Of a stretch of 64,000 bases of DNA, positions 8,452 to 17,300 are shown in pieces. The notes under the pieces are model-generated. The model saw only the letters and a list, made by a program, of their open reading frames with translations, ran no database searches and was not told the DNA's origin. Source of the DNA: Puniceibacterium sp. IMCC21224 (lineage in GTDB: Bacteria > Pseudomonadota > Alphaproteobacteria > Rhodobacterales > Rhodobacteraceae); assembly GCF_001038505.1 (NCBI RefSeq), contig NZ_LDPY01000001.1, positions 3,286,001 through 3,350,000 of the forward strand. The letters are read 5' to 3'. The first letter of the stretch is position 1; every line of letters starts with the position of its first letter. Made by a program: the position numbers and the translations under genes.

Positions 8452-9276
8452 CTAAGTGATGCGCTGAATGCTGGCGGCAATCTCGTCCGGTTCAAAGACC
8501 CGTTTCCAATCGTCGCGCATCAGGGCCGGTTTGCCAAAGGTGATTGCCTTGTTGCAGGCATCCGAGAACACGCCGTCAATTTCCTTGAAAATCACCGCGC
8601 CAAGAATGTTCATATGCCCCAGCAGGAAATCCCGCGCTGCCTCTTGCGGCACACCGCGGGCGACCACCTCGTCCATCGCCTCTCGCATCACATCCAGCAA
8701 CGAGGCGCAGACAGTCTCGGACAGGCCCGGTTCCAGCAGCGCCATCTGTTCCACGGTGACACGATGGCTGCGCGCGACCGGCGCATAGATCGCGCGACCG
8801 ACCTTTTCACCGATGGCGTAGTGTTCGTCTGGGCCTTGCATCAATGCGTTCACGATGCCCTGTTGTGCCGCGATACCGCCAAAATAATCCTTGCGCCCGG
8901 CCTCGGTCATCTCATTGTTGTAGATCGGCGGATGGCAGGGATGGCTGACAAAATAAGTCACATCGGCGCGCTCTGGCAGATGACCGGCAAACGGCCCCGC
9001 CGCGTCGAGGCAAATCACCATCGCGCCGCTGGGCACCTTGTCGATGATTGCCGCCGCCACGGCGCGGATTGCCGTATCCGGTACCGCCAACAGCACGACA
9101 TCGGCGCCGTTCAGGGCGTCGTCGACCGGCACGCAATCCACACCGACTGCCGCTTTCAGCCGCGCGCGCCCGGCTTCTGATATTTCGACATGCGCCACCT
9201 CAAAATCGCTCTCCAGCAGGTTGGTTGCGCTGCGCACGCCCATTTTACCCCCAGCCCCCATGAGTGCCAGTTTCAT
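8452..9276 (-). CDS. apnO: D-apionate oxidoisomerase-like (ApnO) NAD-binding protein
   Basis: 274-residue protein with an N-terminal NAD loop GAGGKMG (residues 7-13) and a C-terminal helical domain of the kind often labelled phosphogluconate dehydrogenase C-terminal. It has the typical SHPCHPP and MRSHR-like (ARSHRVTVEQM) segments of ApnO relatives. ApnO converts D-apionate to 3-oxo-isoapionate, the substrate of OiaK. The start is supported by GGGAGGAG 7 nt upstream. The gene sits a few hundred bases from oiaK-oiaX and shares an identical 15-bp upstream element with them. The family call is strong; apionate specificity is inferred from these neighbours. Confidence 0.8.
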   Translation of the reverse strand: MKLALMGAGGKMGVRSATNLLESDFEVAHVEISEAGRARLKAAVGVDCVPVDDALNGADVVLLAVPDTAIRAVAAAIIDKVPSGAMVICLDAAGPFAGHLPERADVTYFVSHPCHPPIYNNEMTEAGRKDYFGGIAAQQGIVNALMQGPDEHYAIGEKVGRAIYAPVARSHRVTVEQMALLEPGLSETVCASLLDVMREAMDEVVARGVPQEAARDFLLGHMNILGAVIFKEIDGVFSDACNKAITFGKPALMRDDWKRVFEPDEIAASIQRIT

Positions 9277-9306
9277 CCCCGTCTCCTCCCGATTCCGCTA
9301 TCAATT

Positions 9307-9321
9307 CAACTGGTATGATGA
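9307..9321. promoter_or_regulatory. 15-bp repeated element, putative FadR-type operator (copy 2)
   Basis: CAACTGGTATGATGA, the exact reverse complement of the element at 7668-7682, lies 30 nt upstream of apnO and about 120 nt upstream of the divergent lactonase gene. The surrounding intergenic stretch is AT-rich compared with the flanking genes, as expected of a divergent promoter region. Confidence 0.65.
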
Positions 9322-9443
9322 CATGATATCTGTGCCACGAAGTCAAGCCCACCCGGCGCGGCGGTCCAGACGCGGGTTGGCTTGGACAAACCCGAACGGC
9401 TGCTTAGGATGCGGCGGTACGCTCCAAAACTGAGGTCACAACC

Positions 9444-10337
9444 ATGCCACCCTATGAGATCATCGAACCGGTGTTTCAGGACTACATTCTGGGCAATGCC
9501 CAACTGAAACAACTGGCCACCGGCTTTGACTGGGTCGAGGGGCCGGTCTGGTTCGGCGACGCAGGCTGTCTGCTGTTTTCCGATATTCCAAACGACACAA
9601 TCCATCGGTGGACGCCGAATGCCGGTCTGTCGACGTATCGCGCGCCGTCACATTTTGCCAACGGCCATACCCGCGACCGGGCCGGTCGGCTGGTCAGCTG
9701 CGAGCATGGCACACGGCGGGTAACGCGAACCGAATATGACGGCACGATCACCGTTCTGGCTGACAGATATCAAGGTAAGCGGTTGAATTCACCCAATGAT
9801 GTTGTGGTCAAATCCGATGGCAGCGTCTGGTTCACCGACCCGCATTACGGCATCGTTTCGAATTACGAAGGGCATCAGGCCGAAGAAGAGCTGCCCTGCA
9901 ACGTCTACCGTATCGACCCGATCACCGCGACGATTGAGGCGGTCCTGACTGATTTCGACTGCCCCAACGGGCTGGCGTTTTCACCTGACGAAACCGTACT
10001 GTATGTGGCGGACACCGGGCGTAAATTCGACCGCCCGCGCACGCAGCATATCCGCGCCTTTGCGGTTGCGCCCGACGGGACACTGTCCGGCGGCGCGGTA
10101 TTTCACAAGATCGCGCCCGGCGCGGCAGACGGCTTTCGGGTGGACACGGACGGCAACCTCTGGTCCTCAGCGGCGGATGGCGTGCATTGCCTGTCGCCCG
10201 CCGGCGTGCCGCTGGGCAAGATTCTGGTGCCCGAGCTGGTGTCAAACCTGTGCTTTGGCGGGCGTGGCAAACATGTGATGTTCATCACGGCCACCACCAG
10301 CGTTTATTCCATCGCGCTGATCCGGGCGGGCGTATAA
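9444..10337 (+). CDS. SMP-30/gluconolactonase family lactonase
   Basis: 297-residue six-bladed beta-propeller lactonase. The divalent metal ligands of the family are visible: Glu in VEGPVWFG, Asn in NSPNDVV, Asn in CPNGLAFS and Asp in the last blades (ADGFRVDTDGNLW). It would hydrolyse a sugar lactone to its aldonate. Divergent from apnO across the shared operator, it is a reasonable candidate for opening D-apionolactone to D-apionate ahead of ApnO, although published apionolactonases may belong to another family. Start ATG at 9444 follows a weak GAGG. Confidence 0.83.
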   Translation: MPPYEIIEPVFQDYILGNAQLKQLATGFDWVEGPVWFGDAGCLLFSDIPNDTIHRWTPNAGLSTYRAPSHFANGHTRDRAGRLVSCEHGTRRVTRTEYDGTITVLADRYQGKRLNSPNDVVVKSDGSVWFTDPHYGIVSNYEGHQAEEELPCNVYRIDPITATIEAVLTDFDCPNGLAFSPDETVLYVADTGRKFDRPRTQHIRAFAVAPDGTLSGGAVFHKIAPGAADGFRVDTDGNLWSSAADGVHCLSPAGVPLGKILVPELVSNLCFGGRGKHVMFITATTSVYSIALIRAGV

Positions 10338-10344
10338 ACGCCCG
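10327..10344. terminator. Short hairpin at the lactonase stop
   Basis: CGGGCGT and ACGCCCG pair around an ATAA loop that includes the lactonase stop codon, followed by ccccttg. It lies between convergent genes and is a weak candidate terminator. Confidence 0.35.
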
Positions 10345-10387
10345 GCCCCTTGTAAATCAGAACATCGGATCGGGGCGGAACCAACCA

Positions 10388-11380
10388 TCAGGAAACCTCT
10401 GAGCAGGCCGTGACGTTCTGATCCGACAGCCAGTGCGTCACAAGATCCGCGATCTCGTCAGAATTGGCGTCCATCATCGGCATGTGCGAATTGCCCCGAA
10501 TGCCCATCTTTGGCAGGTCGAAATGTTCCGCCACCCCGCCCAGCGCCCTCAGCCGGTCTGACTGCGCGATGGCGCCCGCCTTGTAGGTTTGCCACGCTGG
10601 ATGATCTTCGCAATTGTCACCCCAGACATACAGATGCGGGACGCGGGACGCTGCGGCACACCCAGCGGCGTCCAGCGTTGGGGCCCCCGCGGGCTCTAGC
10701 AGCACAATCGCCGCGATTCGGTGCGGCATCTGCGCCGCGACGCGCTGCGCGAACCATCCACCCTGCGAATGCGCAACGATCACCACGCGATCAAACCGTT
10801 CGACAAGCGCCGCGTAGGCCACGACGGAACTGGCGGCGTTGGTTGTCCAGCGCGGCACAAACTGGGCGCAGAGCTGATCAAACTGGTCCAAAGGAAACTG
10901 TTGCCCGGCAAAGGCGCGCCGGGCCGCAGGATCCGCCGAGAACCCATCGGATGGACCCATACGGAACAGATACCAGGCATCCTCGGCCGTGCGGAACAAT
11001 GGCGCGCTGTCGTAGATCTGCGGATAGGGCGACCACGAGGATCGTCCCCGTTCAACGGCATCCGACACCACCACGTCATAGCCGCGACGCAGAAAGATCG
11101 ACGACCAGCCGGGCCTGTCGTCCGGCGTCGTCTCCCATGTCACTCCGGTCATCGCGCCGCCGTGCCAGAACAGCACCGGCACGTCTGATTGCGGCTGCTC
11201 CAGCATGAATTGCTGCGCATAAAGCTGACCACTGACGTAATGTCCGTTCAGATCCACCATACGCGGCGGCGAATCCGGCGACACGCGGAACTCTTGCCGG
11301 GGCTGGCCGGTCAGTTCGACACTTTTTCCTCCGACGTGAAACGATCGGATCCCACGCAACGAAATCGGCTGAACCGTCAT
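10388..11380 (-). CDS. Alpha/beta hydrolase
   Basis: 330-residue alpha/beta hydrolase. The oxyanion-hole region is FWHGGAMTG and the nucleophile elbow is AHSQGGW; a late His in GNSHMPM may complete the triad. There is no signal peptide, so it is probably cytoplasmic. It is the last gene of the minus-strand TRAP operon, its start overlapping the stop of the small tautomerase-like gene (ATGA). Co-transcription with a transporter suggests it hydrolyses an ester or lactone brought in by that transporter. The substrate is unknown. Confidence 0.8.
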   Translation of the reverse strand: MTVQPISLRGIRSFHVGGKSVELTGQPRQEFRVSPDSPPRMVDLNGHYVSGQLYAQQFMLEQPQSDVPVLFWHGGAMTGVTWETTPDDRPGWSSIFLRRGYDVVVSDAVERGRSSWSPYPQIYDSAPLFRTAEDAWYLFRMGPSDGFSADPAARRAFAGQQFPLDQFDQLCAQFVPRWTTNAASSVVAYAALVERFDRVVIVAHSQGGWFAQRVAAQMPHRIAAIVLLEPAGAPTLDAAGCAAASRVPHLYVWGDNCEDHPAWQTYKAGAIAQSDRLRALGGVAEHFDLPKMGIRGNSHMPMMDANSDEIADLVTHWLSDQNVTACSEVS

Positions 11381-11727
11381 TTCAGCACCTCCGGGCTGTC
11401 CACAGCGGCGATATCCTCGGGGGCGAGCGCGATCAGACGCACCCGGACCGTACCGCCGGTTGCCTGTTGCAGCGCGTCGTGTAGCTGTTGCGCGGCGGCC
11501 TGTCGGATATACCCGTTTCGCGCAATCGAGGCGCGGTGCTGTACTTCACACAGCACATCGCACCCCTGGGGCGTCGCCAGAGCAGCCGACAGAACCACCT
11601 GGATCAGCTCGACTCTGGCATCCAGCGCCTGTTTCAGGATCGCGGTGACGGTTTCGGTGATGTCGCCTGCCTGCGCAGTGACCTGCGCAACCAGTTCCGG
11701 GGCAACGGTGATATGGGCAATAGGCAT
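11377..11727 (-). CDS. Small tautomerase-superfamily-like protein with Pro after Met
   Basis: 116-residue protein beginning Met-Pro-Ile-Ala-His-Ile-Thr. An N-terminal proline exposed after Met removal is the catalytic base in the tautomerase superfamily, and the length fits CHMI-like trimers better than the 60-residue 4-OT type. It lies between the TRAP large permease (9 bp away) and the hydrolase (4-bp overlap), so all five genes form one operon. The likely role is keto-enol isomerisation of the imported acid or its hydrolysis product. The family assignment rests mainly on Pro-1 and size. Confidence 0.55.
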   Translation of the reverse strand: MPIAHITVAPELVAQVTAQAGDITETVTAILKQALDARVELIQVVLSAALATPQGCDVLCEVQHRASIARNGYIRQAAAQQLHDALQQATGGTVRVRLIALAPEDIAAVDSPEVLK

Positions 11728-11736
11728 AGCGTTCCC

Positions 11737-13020
11737 CTAGTTTTTGCCAAAGACAAGGTCCGGCAGCCAGGTCGAGACTGCGGGCACAAAGGTGATAAAG
11801 ACGAGCAGGCACAGCATCAGCAGGATGTAGGGGGTCACGCCCCGGATCACCTTGTCGATGCCGGTATTGGCCACCGACTTCAGCACAAAGAGGTTAAGGC
11901 CGACCGGCGGCGTCAGCAGCGCGATCTCCATGTTGACCACAAGGATGACGCCAAAGTGGATCGGGTTGATCCCCAGTTGCAGCAGCGCAGGCACCACCAG
12001 CGGCACGAAAATCAGAATGACCGAGATCACTTCGAGGAACATGCCCAGCACGAACATGATGACATTCGCTGCAATCAGGAATTCCCATGGGCTAAGGTCC
12101 ATGGTGTCGATGAAATTCACCAGCGCCCGCGTCACACCTGCCCCGGTCAGCCAGTGGGCAAAAGTCAGCGCCGCCAGCACGATAAAGATGATCACTCCGG
12201 TTTGACGCACACCATCGGCCAAAATCGACAACACGTCGCGCAGCCGGATTTCACGATAAAAGGTCAGCGACACGATCAGCGCAACGATGGCTGACAGGCC
12301 CGCCGCCTCGGAAATCGTGACAAGGCCGGAATAGATGCCACCAAGGATAATGATCGGCACCAGCAGCGCAGGCAGCGCGTTCAGGTTGGCGTGGATGAAC
12401 TGATCGCGGTCCATCGCCTCTTCCACCGGAAGATCATAGCGCACCGCGTAGTAGCGAACGTAGACCATCAAAAGCGCGGCCTGCAACAGCCCCGGAACCA
12501 CACCAGCCAGAAACAGCCGCGGGACAGATTCATCAACGATGATACCGTAGATCAGCATGGCAAGAGAGGGCGGGATCAGGATACCGAGCGTGCCCCCGGC
12601 GCCGATTGTACCGGTGGCAAAGGTGATCGGGTACCCGCGCTCTTTCATCGCCGGAATCAGCACCGCCCCGATCGCCAGCGCCGTCGCGACCGAAGAGCCC
12701 GAGATTGCCGCAAAAACAGCGGTCGCCAGAATGCAGACAATGCCCAGCGCGCCACGTGTCCGACCAACCCAGGCCGAGGCCATGTCGATCAGCGCCTTGG
12801 CCACACCGCCGCGCTGCATAAAGGTCGCCGCGATGACAAACAGCGGCACAGCGACCAGCGTATAGGAATTCAGGTGGTTGGCATATTGTTGCCCAAGTGA
12901 CACCAGCGGTGCGCCTTCGACCACCCAGGTCAGTACGGCAAGGCCCGACAGAACCAGATAGATCGGCACCCCGATCAGCAACAGCAGAAAGAACAGGATC
13001 AGCACAATCGTCAACAGCAT
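11737..13020 (-). CDS. dctM: TRAP transporter large permease (DctM family)
   Basis: 427-residue, very hydrophobic integral membrane protein with about 12 segments, matching DctM length. Family-typical motifs include PLFVIAATFMQRGG, SGSSVATALAIG and GILIPPS. It forms the ion-coupled channel with the small permease, whose stop lies 4 bp upstream of its start. Subunit order in the operon is binding protein, small permease, large permease. The substrate is probably an organic or sugar acid; proximity to the apionate block makes apionate or a precursor possible but unproven. Confidence 0.9.
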   Translation of the reverse strand: MLLTIVLILFFLLLLIGVPIYLVLSGLAVLTWVVEGAPLVSLGQQYANHLNSYTLVAVPLFVIAATFMQRGGVAKALIDMASAWVGRTRGALGIVCILATAVFAAISGSSVATALAIGAVLIPAMKERGYPITFATGTIGAGGTLGILIPPSLAMLIYGIIVDESVPRLFLAGVVPGLLQAALLMVYVRYYAVRYDLPVEEAMDRDQFIHANLNALPALLVPIIILGGIYSGLVTISEAAGLSAIVALIVSLTFYREIRLRDVLSILADGVRQTGVIIFIVLAALTFAHWLTGAGVTRALVNFIDTMDLSPWEFLIAANVIMFVLGMFLEVISVILIFVPLVVPALLQLGINPIHFGVILVVNMEIALLTPPVGLNLFVLKSVANTGIDKVIRGVTPYILLMLCLLVFITFVPAVSTWLPDLVFGKN

Positions 13021-13024
13021 CGGA

Positions 13025-13504
13025 TCAGCCCTCCTGTCCGGTAATCAGCAGTACAAGCTGCCAGAGATATGTTGCGGAACACAGCGCAAACCCCACCGGA
13101 ATTGCGGCGTAATACCCCCACATTGGAAAGCGGATCGAACTGTCAGATCGCTCGCCCAGCATCAGCGCGAAATCCACCATCAGCCATCCCGCATAGGCGA
13201 TGAATCCGGCGATCACGACACCAAAGAGGCAGGTAAACACCCGCAGCACCCAGCGGGTCCGCGGTGGCAGCGCCTCGACCAGCATGTCAACGCTGACATG
13301 CATCTGATCGCGGATCAGCCGACTTGCCCCCAGCATCACCGCCCAACCAACCAGGTAGACGGTGACCTCGGCCCCCCAGTCGGGCAGCAGAGTCGGTGCC
13401 AAATAGCGCAGGATGGATTCGCTGACTGTCAACAATGCAGCGGCAAGAGCAAGGAGACCGGTCGCCCCGGTCTCCAACCCGATGAGGATCTGTTTCATCG
13501 TCAA
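13025..13504 (-). CDS. dctQ: TRAP transporter small permease (DctQ family)
   Basis: 159-residue membrane protein with four predicted segments, the normal DctQ layout, and the conserved stretch DWGAEVTVYLVGWAVMLGAS. It joins DctM to make the membrane part of the TRAP carrier. Start at 13504 lies 9 bp after the binding-protein stop, consistent with one transcript. Confidence 0.87.
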   Translation of the reverse strand: MTMKQILIGLETGATGLLALAAALLTVSESILRYLAPTLLPDWGAEVTVYLVGWAVMLGASRLIRDQMHVSVDMLVEALPPRTRWVLRVFTCLFGVVIAGFIAYAGWLMVDFALMLGERSDSSIRFPMWGYYAAIPVGFALCSATYLWQLVLLITGQEG

Positions 13505-13513
13505 TCCGCTGGA

Positions 13514-14521
13514 TCAGCCGTCGATGGCCGACGACAGCATGTCAATGAACCCGCCGTCGATGCCAAGTTCATCGATCAGCGCGGGTTGTGCGGCCAGCAG
13601 CTGCTGGCGCATCGCATCCAGATCTTCGGCACTGGGATCTGAGGTAACGATGCCGTGCTCGGCGTTGACGTCGCGCGCCTTGGCCTGCCGGTCCGCAGCA
13701 AAGTCGCGCTGACCATCGACCATCGCATCCCATGTGTCGATCAGCAGCGCCTGAAGATCCTCGGGCAGCGCGTCCAGACTGCGCTGATTGATCAGCGGCA
13801 CATATTGCACGATGGCCTGACGGTCCTCCATTGCATAGGCGACACCTGCGTCCCACAGCTTGGCCGAGGCCACGGATTCCTGCGTGGCCCAAAGCGACGA
13901 GATCGTGCCGGTCTGCAACGCCTGCGGCACGTCGGGCCACGAAATCTGCACCGGGACCGACCCCATGGTTTCATAGCGCTGCACCGTCGCCGGACCACCC
14001 GGCACCCGCACCTTCAACCCCGCCAGATCGCCCGGCGTTTTCAGCGCCACTTCGGTCGAAAAGACTGTGCCAAAGCCCAGATCAATCGGACGGCCCAGCA
14101 CCTTGACACCCAGCTTGTCCTCGATCCGTTTGTGCAGATCGTCGCCGACCGGGCCATCGACCACAGCATAAATCTGATCACGTCCAAGGCCATAGAACAT
14201 CGGCAATTGCTCAAAATCGCTTTCGGGGACAAAGCGTGAAATCAGCTGGTATTGCGGGATGGCGATGTCGATGGCGCCCTGCGCCACGGCGGCGGCTGCC
14301 TCGCTGTCCTTGTACTTGGCGGCAGCTTCAAAGATCTCAAGCTCAAGCCGACCGTCGGACGTCTCGTCAATCGCCTTGGCAAAATCCTTGAGCCAGACGT
14401 TGCGCACGTGCTGCGGGCTGGTGTCCAGCGTCACCGACAAGGTGTAATCTGCGGCAAACCCTGCGCTGGCGGTCAGTGCCGCCGCAATTGCGGTTGCGAC
14501 GATAAATCCGGTTCTGATCAT
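13514..14521 (-). CDS. dctP: TRAP transporter periplasmic binding protein (DctP family)
   Basis: 335-residue solute receptor. The first 23 residues form a Sec signal peptide (MIRT, then an Ala-rich hydrophobic core ending GFA-AD). A DctP-type fold follows, with the ligand-carboxylate arginine region GLKVRVPGG. First gene of the five-gene TRAP operon, divergent from a LysR-type gene with a 99-bp AT-rich gap. It defines transporter specificity, which cannot be read from sequence alone. GGAGG precedes the ATG (complement of tcctccc). Confidence 0.9.
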   Translation of the reverse strand: MIRTGFIVATAIAAALTASAGFAADYTLSVTLDTSPQHVRNVWLKDFAKAIDETSDGRLELEIFEAAAKYKDSEAAAAVAQGAIDIAIPQYQLISRFVPESDFEQLPMFYGLGRDQIYAVVDGPVGDDLHKRIEDKLGVKVLGRPIDLGFGTVFSTEVALKTPGDLAGLKVRVPGGPATVQRYETMGSVPVQISWPDVPQALQTGTISSLWATQESVASAKLWDAGVAYAMEDRQAIVQYVPLINQRSLDALPEDLQALLIDTWDAMVDGQRDFAADRQAKARDVNAEHGIVTSDPSAEDLDAMRQQLLAAQPALIDELGIDGGFIDMLSSAIDG

Positions 14522-14620
14522 GGTGTCCTCCCTAAATATTGTCGGACCCTGATAACGGCCTCTGGCACAAAAATCTTATATGGATTAACTATTCCGACAT
14601 AATTAAATTCATATGGCAAA

Positions 14621-15556
14621 ATGGCGCAGCTCGTTCATCAGTTTGACCTTGGTCGATTACAGGCCTTTATGACCGTCGCCGAAGAGGGGTCGATCACCGC
14701 TGCCGCCGTTAGGCTGGGAGTAGCGCAGCCAGCGTTGTCAGCGTCGGTCCGACGACTCGAGGCGGACCTTAGACTCGACCTCTTTGAACGGCTGCCGCGC
14801 GGTGTTGCGCTGACCGCCGCAGGGCGACGCCTCCTGCCACAGGTCTACGAGGTGTTTGGCATCCTGAGGGCGCTGCACAACGAGCTGACGGACCTGGTCA
14901 GCGAACCCTCTGGCGAGGTCTCGATCGGCCTGCCGCCGTCGGCAGCGGTCGTGCTGGCCCAGCCATTGCTGCGCGGATTGTCGTCCCGGTTCCCTAGGGT
15001 GTCACTGCGGCTGGTCGAGGCGATGTCAGGCTATCTCTATGACTGGGTCGAGGCGGGCGAGTTGGATATCGCGCTGACCTTTAACGGCGTCGACACCGAC
15101 ACCATAATTTCACGCCCGCTGCTGCGCGAAGAGATGATGCTGATCGGCGAAGCCGGTCAGATGCGCACCATCCCTGATCCTTTTCCGATTGCCCGCATCG
15201 CCGAACTGCCGCTGATCGTCACATCGGCCCGCCACACCCTGCGCAGTCTGCTGGAACGGCAGGTTGACGCGCTGGGGCTAAAACTGAACATCCGGTTCGA
15301 GATCGACGCCGGCCAGCAATTGGTCCGCATGGTCAGCGCAGGCGAAGGATTTGGCGTCTTTGCCCAAAGCGCCTTTGCGCCGGAACTGGTCGCCGGACAG
15401 GTACGCGCGGTACCGCTCGACCCGCGCTACCAACGCACGGTCTGCATGAGCTATCACCGCCGCAACAAGGCGGATACCGTCCATAGCCAGGTCCGCGACG
15501 AACTCGAACGCTTGACGCTTGATCTGCATGGATCTGGGGAATGGCCCGTCGGTTGA
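14621..15556 (+). CDS. LysR-type transcriptional regulator
   Basis: 311 residues with a standard N-terminal helix-turn-helix (FMTVAEEGSITAAAVRLGVA, about residues 16-35, then QPALSASVRRLE) and a LysR substrate domain. It sits between the minus-strand TRAP operon and the plus-strand ABC operon. Divergence from dctP favours control of the TRAP genes. The gap contains TTGTCGGA and its near inverse TCCGACA about 45 bp apart, which could be two half sites. Confidence 0.9.
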   Translation: MAQLVHQFDLGRLQAFMTVAEEGSITAAAVRLGVAQPALSASVRRLEADLRLDLFERLPRGVALTAAGRRLLPQVYEVFGILRALHNELTDLVSEPSGEVSIGLPPSAAVVLAQPLLRGLSSRFPRVSLRLVEAMSGYLYDWVEAGELDIALTFNGVDTDTIISRPLLREEMMLIGEAGQMRTIPDPFPIARIAELPLIVTSARHTLRSLLERQVDALGLKLNIRFEIDAGQQLVRMVSAGEGFGVFAQSAFAPELVAGQVRAVPLDPRYQRTVCMSYHRRNKADTVHSQVRDELERLTLDLHGSGEWPVG

Positions 15557-15684
15557 AACACGGCGCGGTAGGTTAGCCAGCCTCACGACAGTTGCATAAA
15601 ACACAACTATCGCTGCAAACCTAACAGTTTACGCATCTGTTTTCTGTACCTATCGTCCGACGTACACTTTTGGGAGGAGTAGAT

Positions 15685-17211
15685 ATGACATACCTTGTGA
15701 CGCGGGCGATCGTTCCGGCATTTATGGCCGCCTCGCTGGTCGGTGCGCCGGTGCAGGCGGGCAAGGCCGACGACACGCTGCGCGTGGCCATGGCCGAAGA
15801 AATTCTGAACCTCGACTATAATTACACGACCAAGCGCGAATACATCATCCTTGCGCAAATGACGGACACGACGCTGTTCGATCTGGACCCGGTGACGCAG
15901 GAATTCCACCCCGCCGTCGCGACAGGGCATGAGTTCGTGGACGAAACCACGCTCGACATCACATTGCGCGATGATGTGCAGTTTCACGACGGCAGCCTGC
16001 TGACGGCTGAGGACGTGGCTTATACCTACAACTGGATCAATCGCGACGACAGTGAATCGAACGCGCAGGGCGTGGTCAGCCGCTGGCTCGACAATGCCGA
16101 GGTGACGGGCCCGAACACCGTTCGCTTTCACCTGAAGTCGGTCTACCCGCTGCTGCTGCGCGACATGGCGCAGCGGATCATGTTGCGCAAGGCCGGTGCC
16201 TATGACGTGGACGGCGAGATTGACCGCGATGCGATGGCGCAGGCGCTGATCTCGACCGGCCCGTACAAGGTTGCCAGCTTTGAACCCGGTCAGGAGCTGG
16301 TGCTTGAGCGGTTCGACGGATATTTTGGCGAAAAGCCAGCCATCGAAAAGATCATCGTGCGCAATATTCCCGACATCGGCACCCAACAGGCCGAGATGAT
16401 GTCGGGCGGAATCGACTGGATGTTCAAGGTGCCGCTGGATCTGGCCAACAGCCTTGGCGCGACGCCAATGGCCACACATCTGAGTGGACCGGACCTGCGC
16501 ATCGCCTTTGCCGTGCTGGATGCGGCCGGGCACACTGGCGCCGATGGTCCACTGACCAAGGTCAAGGTGCGTCAGGCGATCAACCACGCCCTGAACAAAG
16601 CCGAAATGGCCGAGTACCTGATCGGCGGCTCTGCCGAGGCGATCCACACCGCCTGCCATCCGGCGCAGTTCGGCTGTGACACCAGCGTGCAGGATTATCC
16701 CTACGATCCCGAAGCGGCCAAGGCGCTGCTGGCCGAGGCAGGTTACGGCGACGGCTTCCCGCTCGAGCTCTGGGCCTACCGCGACAAATCCGTGGCCGAA
16801 GCGGTATCGGCGGATCTGACGGCCATCGGCATCGATGTGAACCTGCGCTACGTCAAACTGGAATCGCTTAATCAGGCTCGCGCGGCCCGCGATATCCCCG
16901 CCTATATCGGCACTTGGGGTTCGGGCGGCACGGCGGACACCGCAGCCATTGCACGCATCCATTTCTCGATGGAGAGTGACCGCAACATGTCCGGCGATCA
17001 GGCTCTGGCGGACGAGGTGCTGGCGGCAGAACAGACCAATGATCAGGAAAAGCGCGCCGAGATTTACTCAAGTGCCCTTGGTACTATCGCTGATCAGGCC
17101 TACTGGGCGCCACTGTTCACCTATTCGGCAAACTACCTCGTGTCGCCGGATCTGGAATTCCCACTGGATCCCGACGGCCTGCCCCGTCTGCAAAACGCCA
17201 GCTGGAAATAA
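15685..17211 (+). CDS. ABC transporter substrate-binding protein, peptide/nickel (DppA) family
   Basis: 508-residue SBP_bac_5 protein with a signal peptide ending near VQAGKA. It shows the family core TLRDDVQFHDGSLLTAEDVAY and the later KVRQAINHALNKAEMAE segment. The ATG at 15685 is chosen because GGAGGAG sits 5 nt before it; an in-frame TTG at 15670 precedes that site and is unlikely. It starts an operon of SBP, two permeases, a fused double ATPase and a lyase. Despite the peptide label, family members also carry opines, glutathione, modified amino acids and sugars. Confidence 0.92.
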   Translation: MTYLVTRAIVPAFMAASLVGAPVQAGKADDTLRVAMAEEILNLDYNYTTKREYIILAQMTDTTLFDLDPVTQEFHPAVATGHEFVDETTLDITLRDDVQFHDGSLLTAEDVAYTYNWINRDDSESNAQGVVSRWLDNAEVTGPNTVRFHLKSVYPLLLRDMAQRIMLRKAGAYDVDGEIDRDAMAQALISTGPYKVASFEPGQELVLERFDGYFGEKPAIEKIIVRNIPDIGTQQAEMMSGGIDWMFKVPLDLANSLGATPMATHLSGPDLRIAFAVLDAAGHTGADGPLTKVKVRQAINHALNKAEMAEYLIGGSAEAIHTACHPAQFGCDTSVQDYPYDPEAAKALLAEAGYGDGFPLELWAYRDKSVAEAVSADLTAIGIDVNLRYVKLESLNQARAARDIPAYIGTWGSGGTADTAAIARIHFSMESDRNMSGDQALADEVLAAEQTNDQEKRAEIYSSALGTIADQAYWAPLFTYSANYLVSPDLEFPLDPDGLPRLQNASWK

Positions 17212-17218
17212 GCGGCGC

Positions 17219-17246
17219 GGCCCCGCAGCCATTGCGCAGCGGGGCC
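17219..17246 (+). terminator. Intra-operon hairpin after the binding-protein gene
   Basis: GGCCCCGC at 17219-17226 pairs with GCGGGGCC at 17239-17246. There is no T-tract. A hairpin right after the binding-protein gene and before the first permease is common in ABC operons, where it lowers readthrough or protects the upstream mRNA. Confidence 0.5.
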
Positions 17247-17300
17247 ATTCCGGGCCAGGGGATGCTGTCCCCCCGCCCCACAGAACACAAGGTCTGAGCT

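Noticed and set aside
15607..16962. Long minus-strand frame over the ABC binding-protein gene
   Set aside because: Shadow of the real gene, with no recognisable motif or ribosome site.
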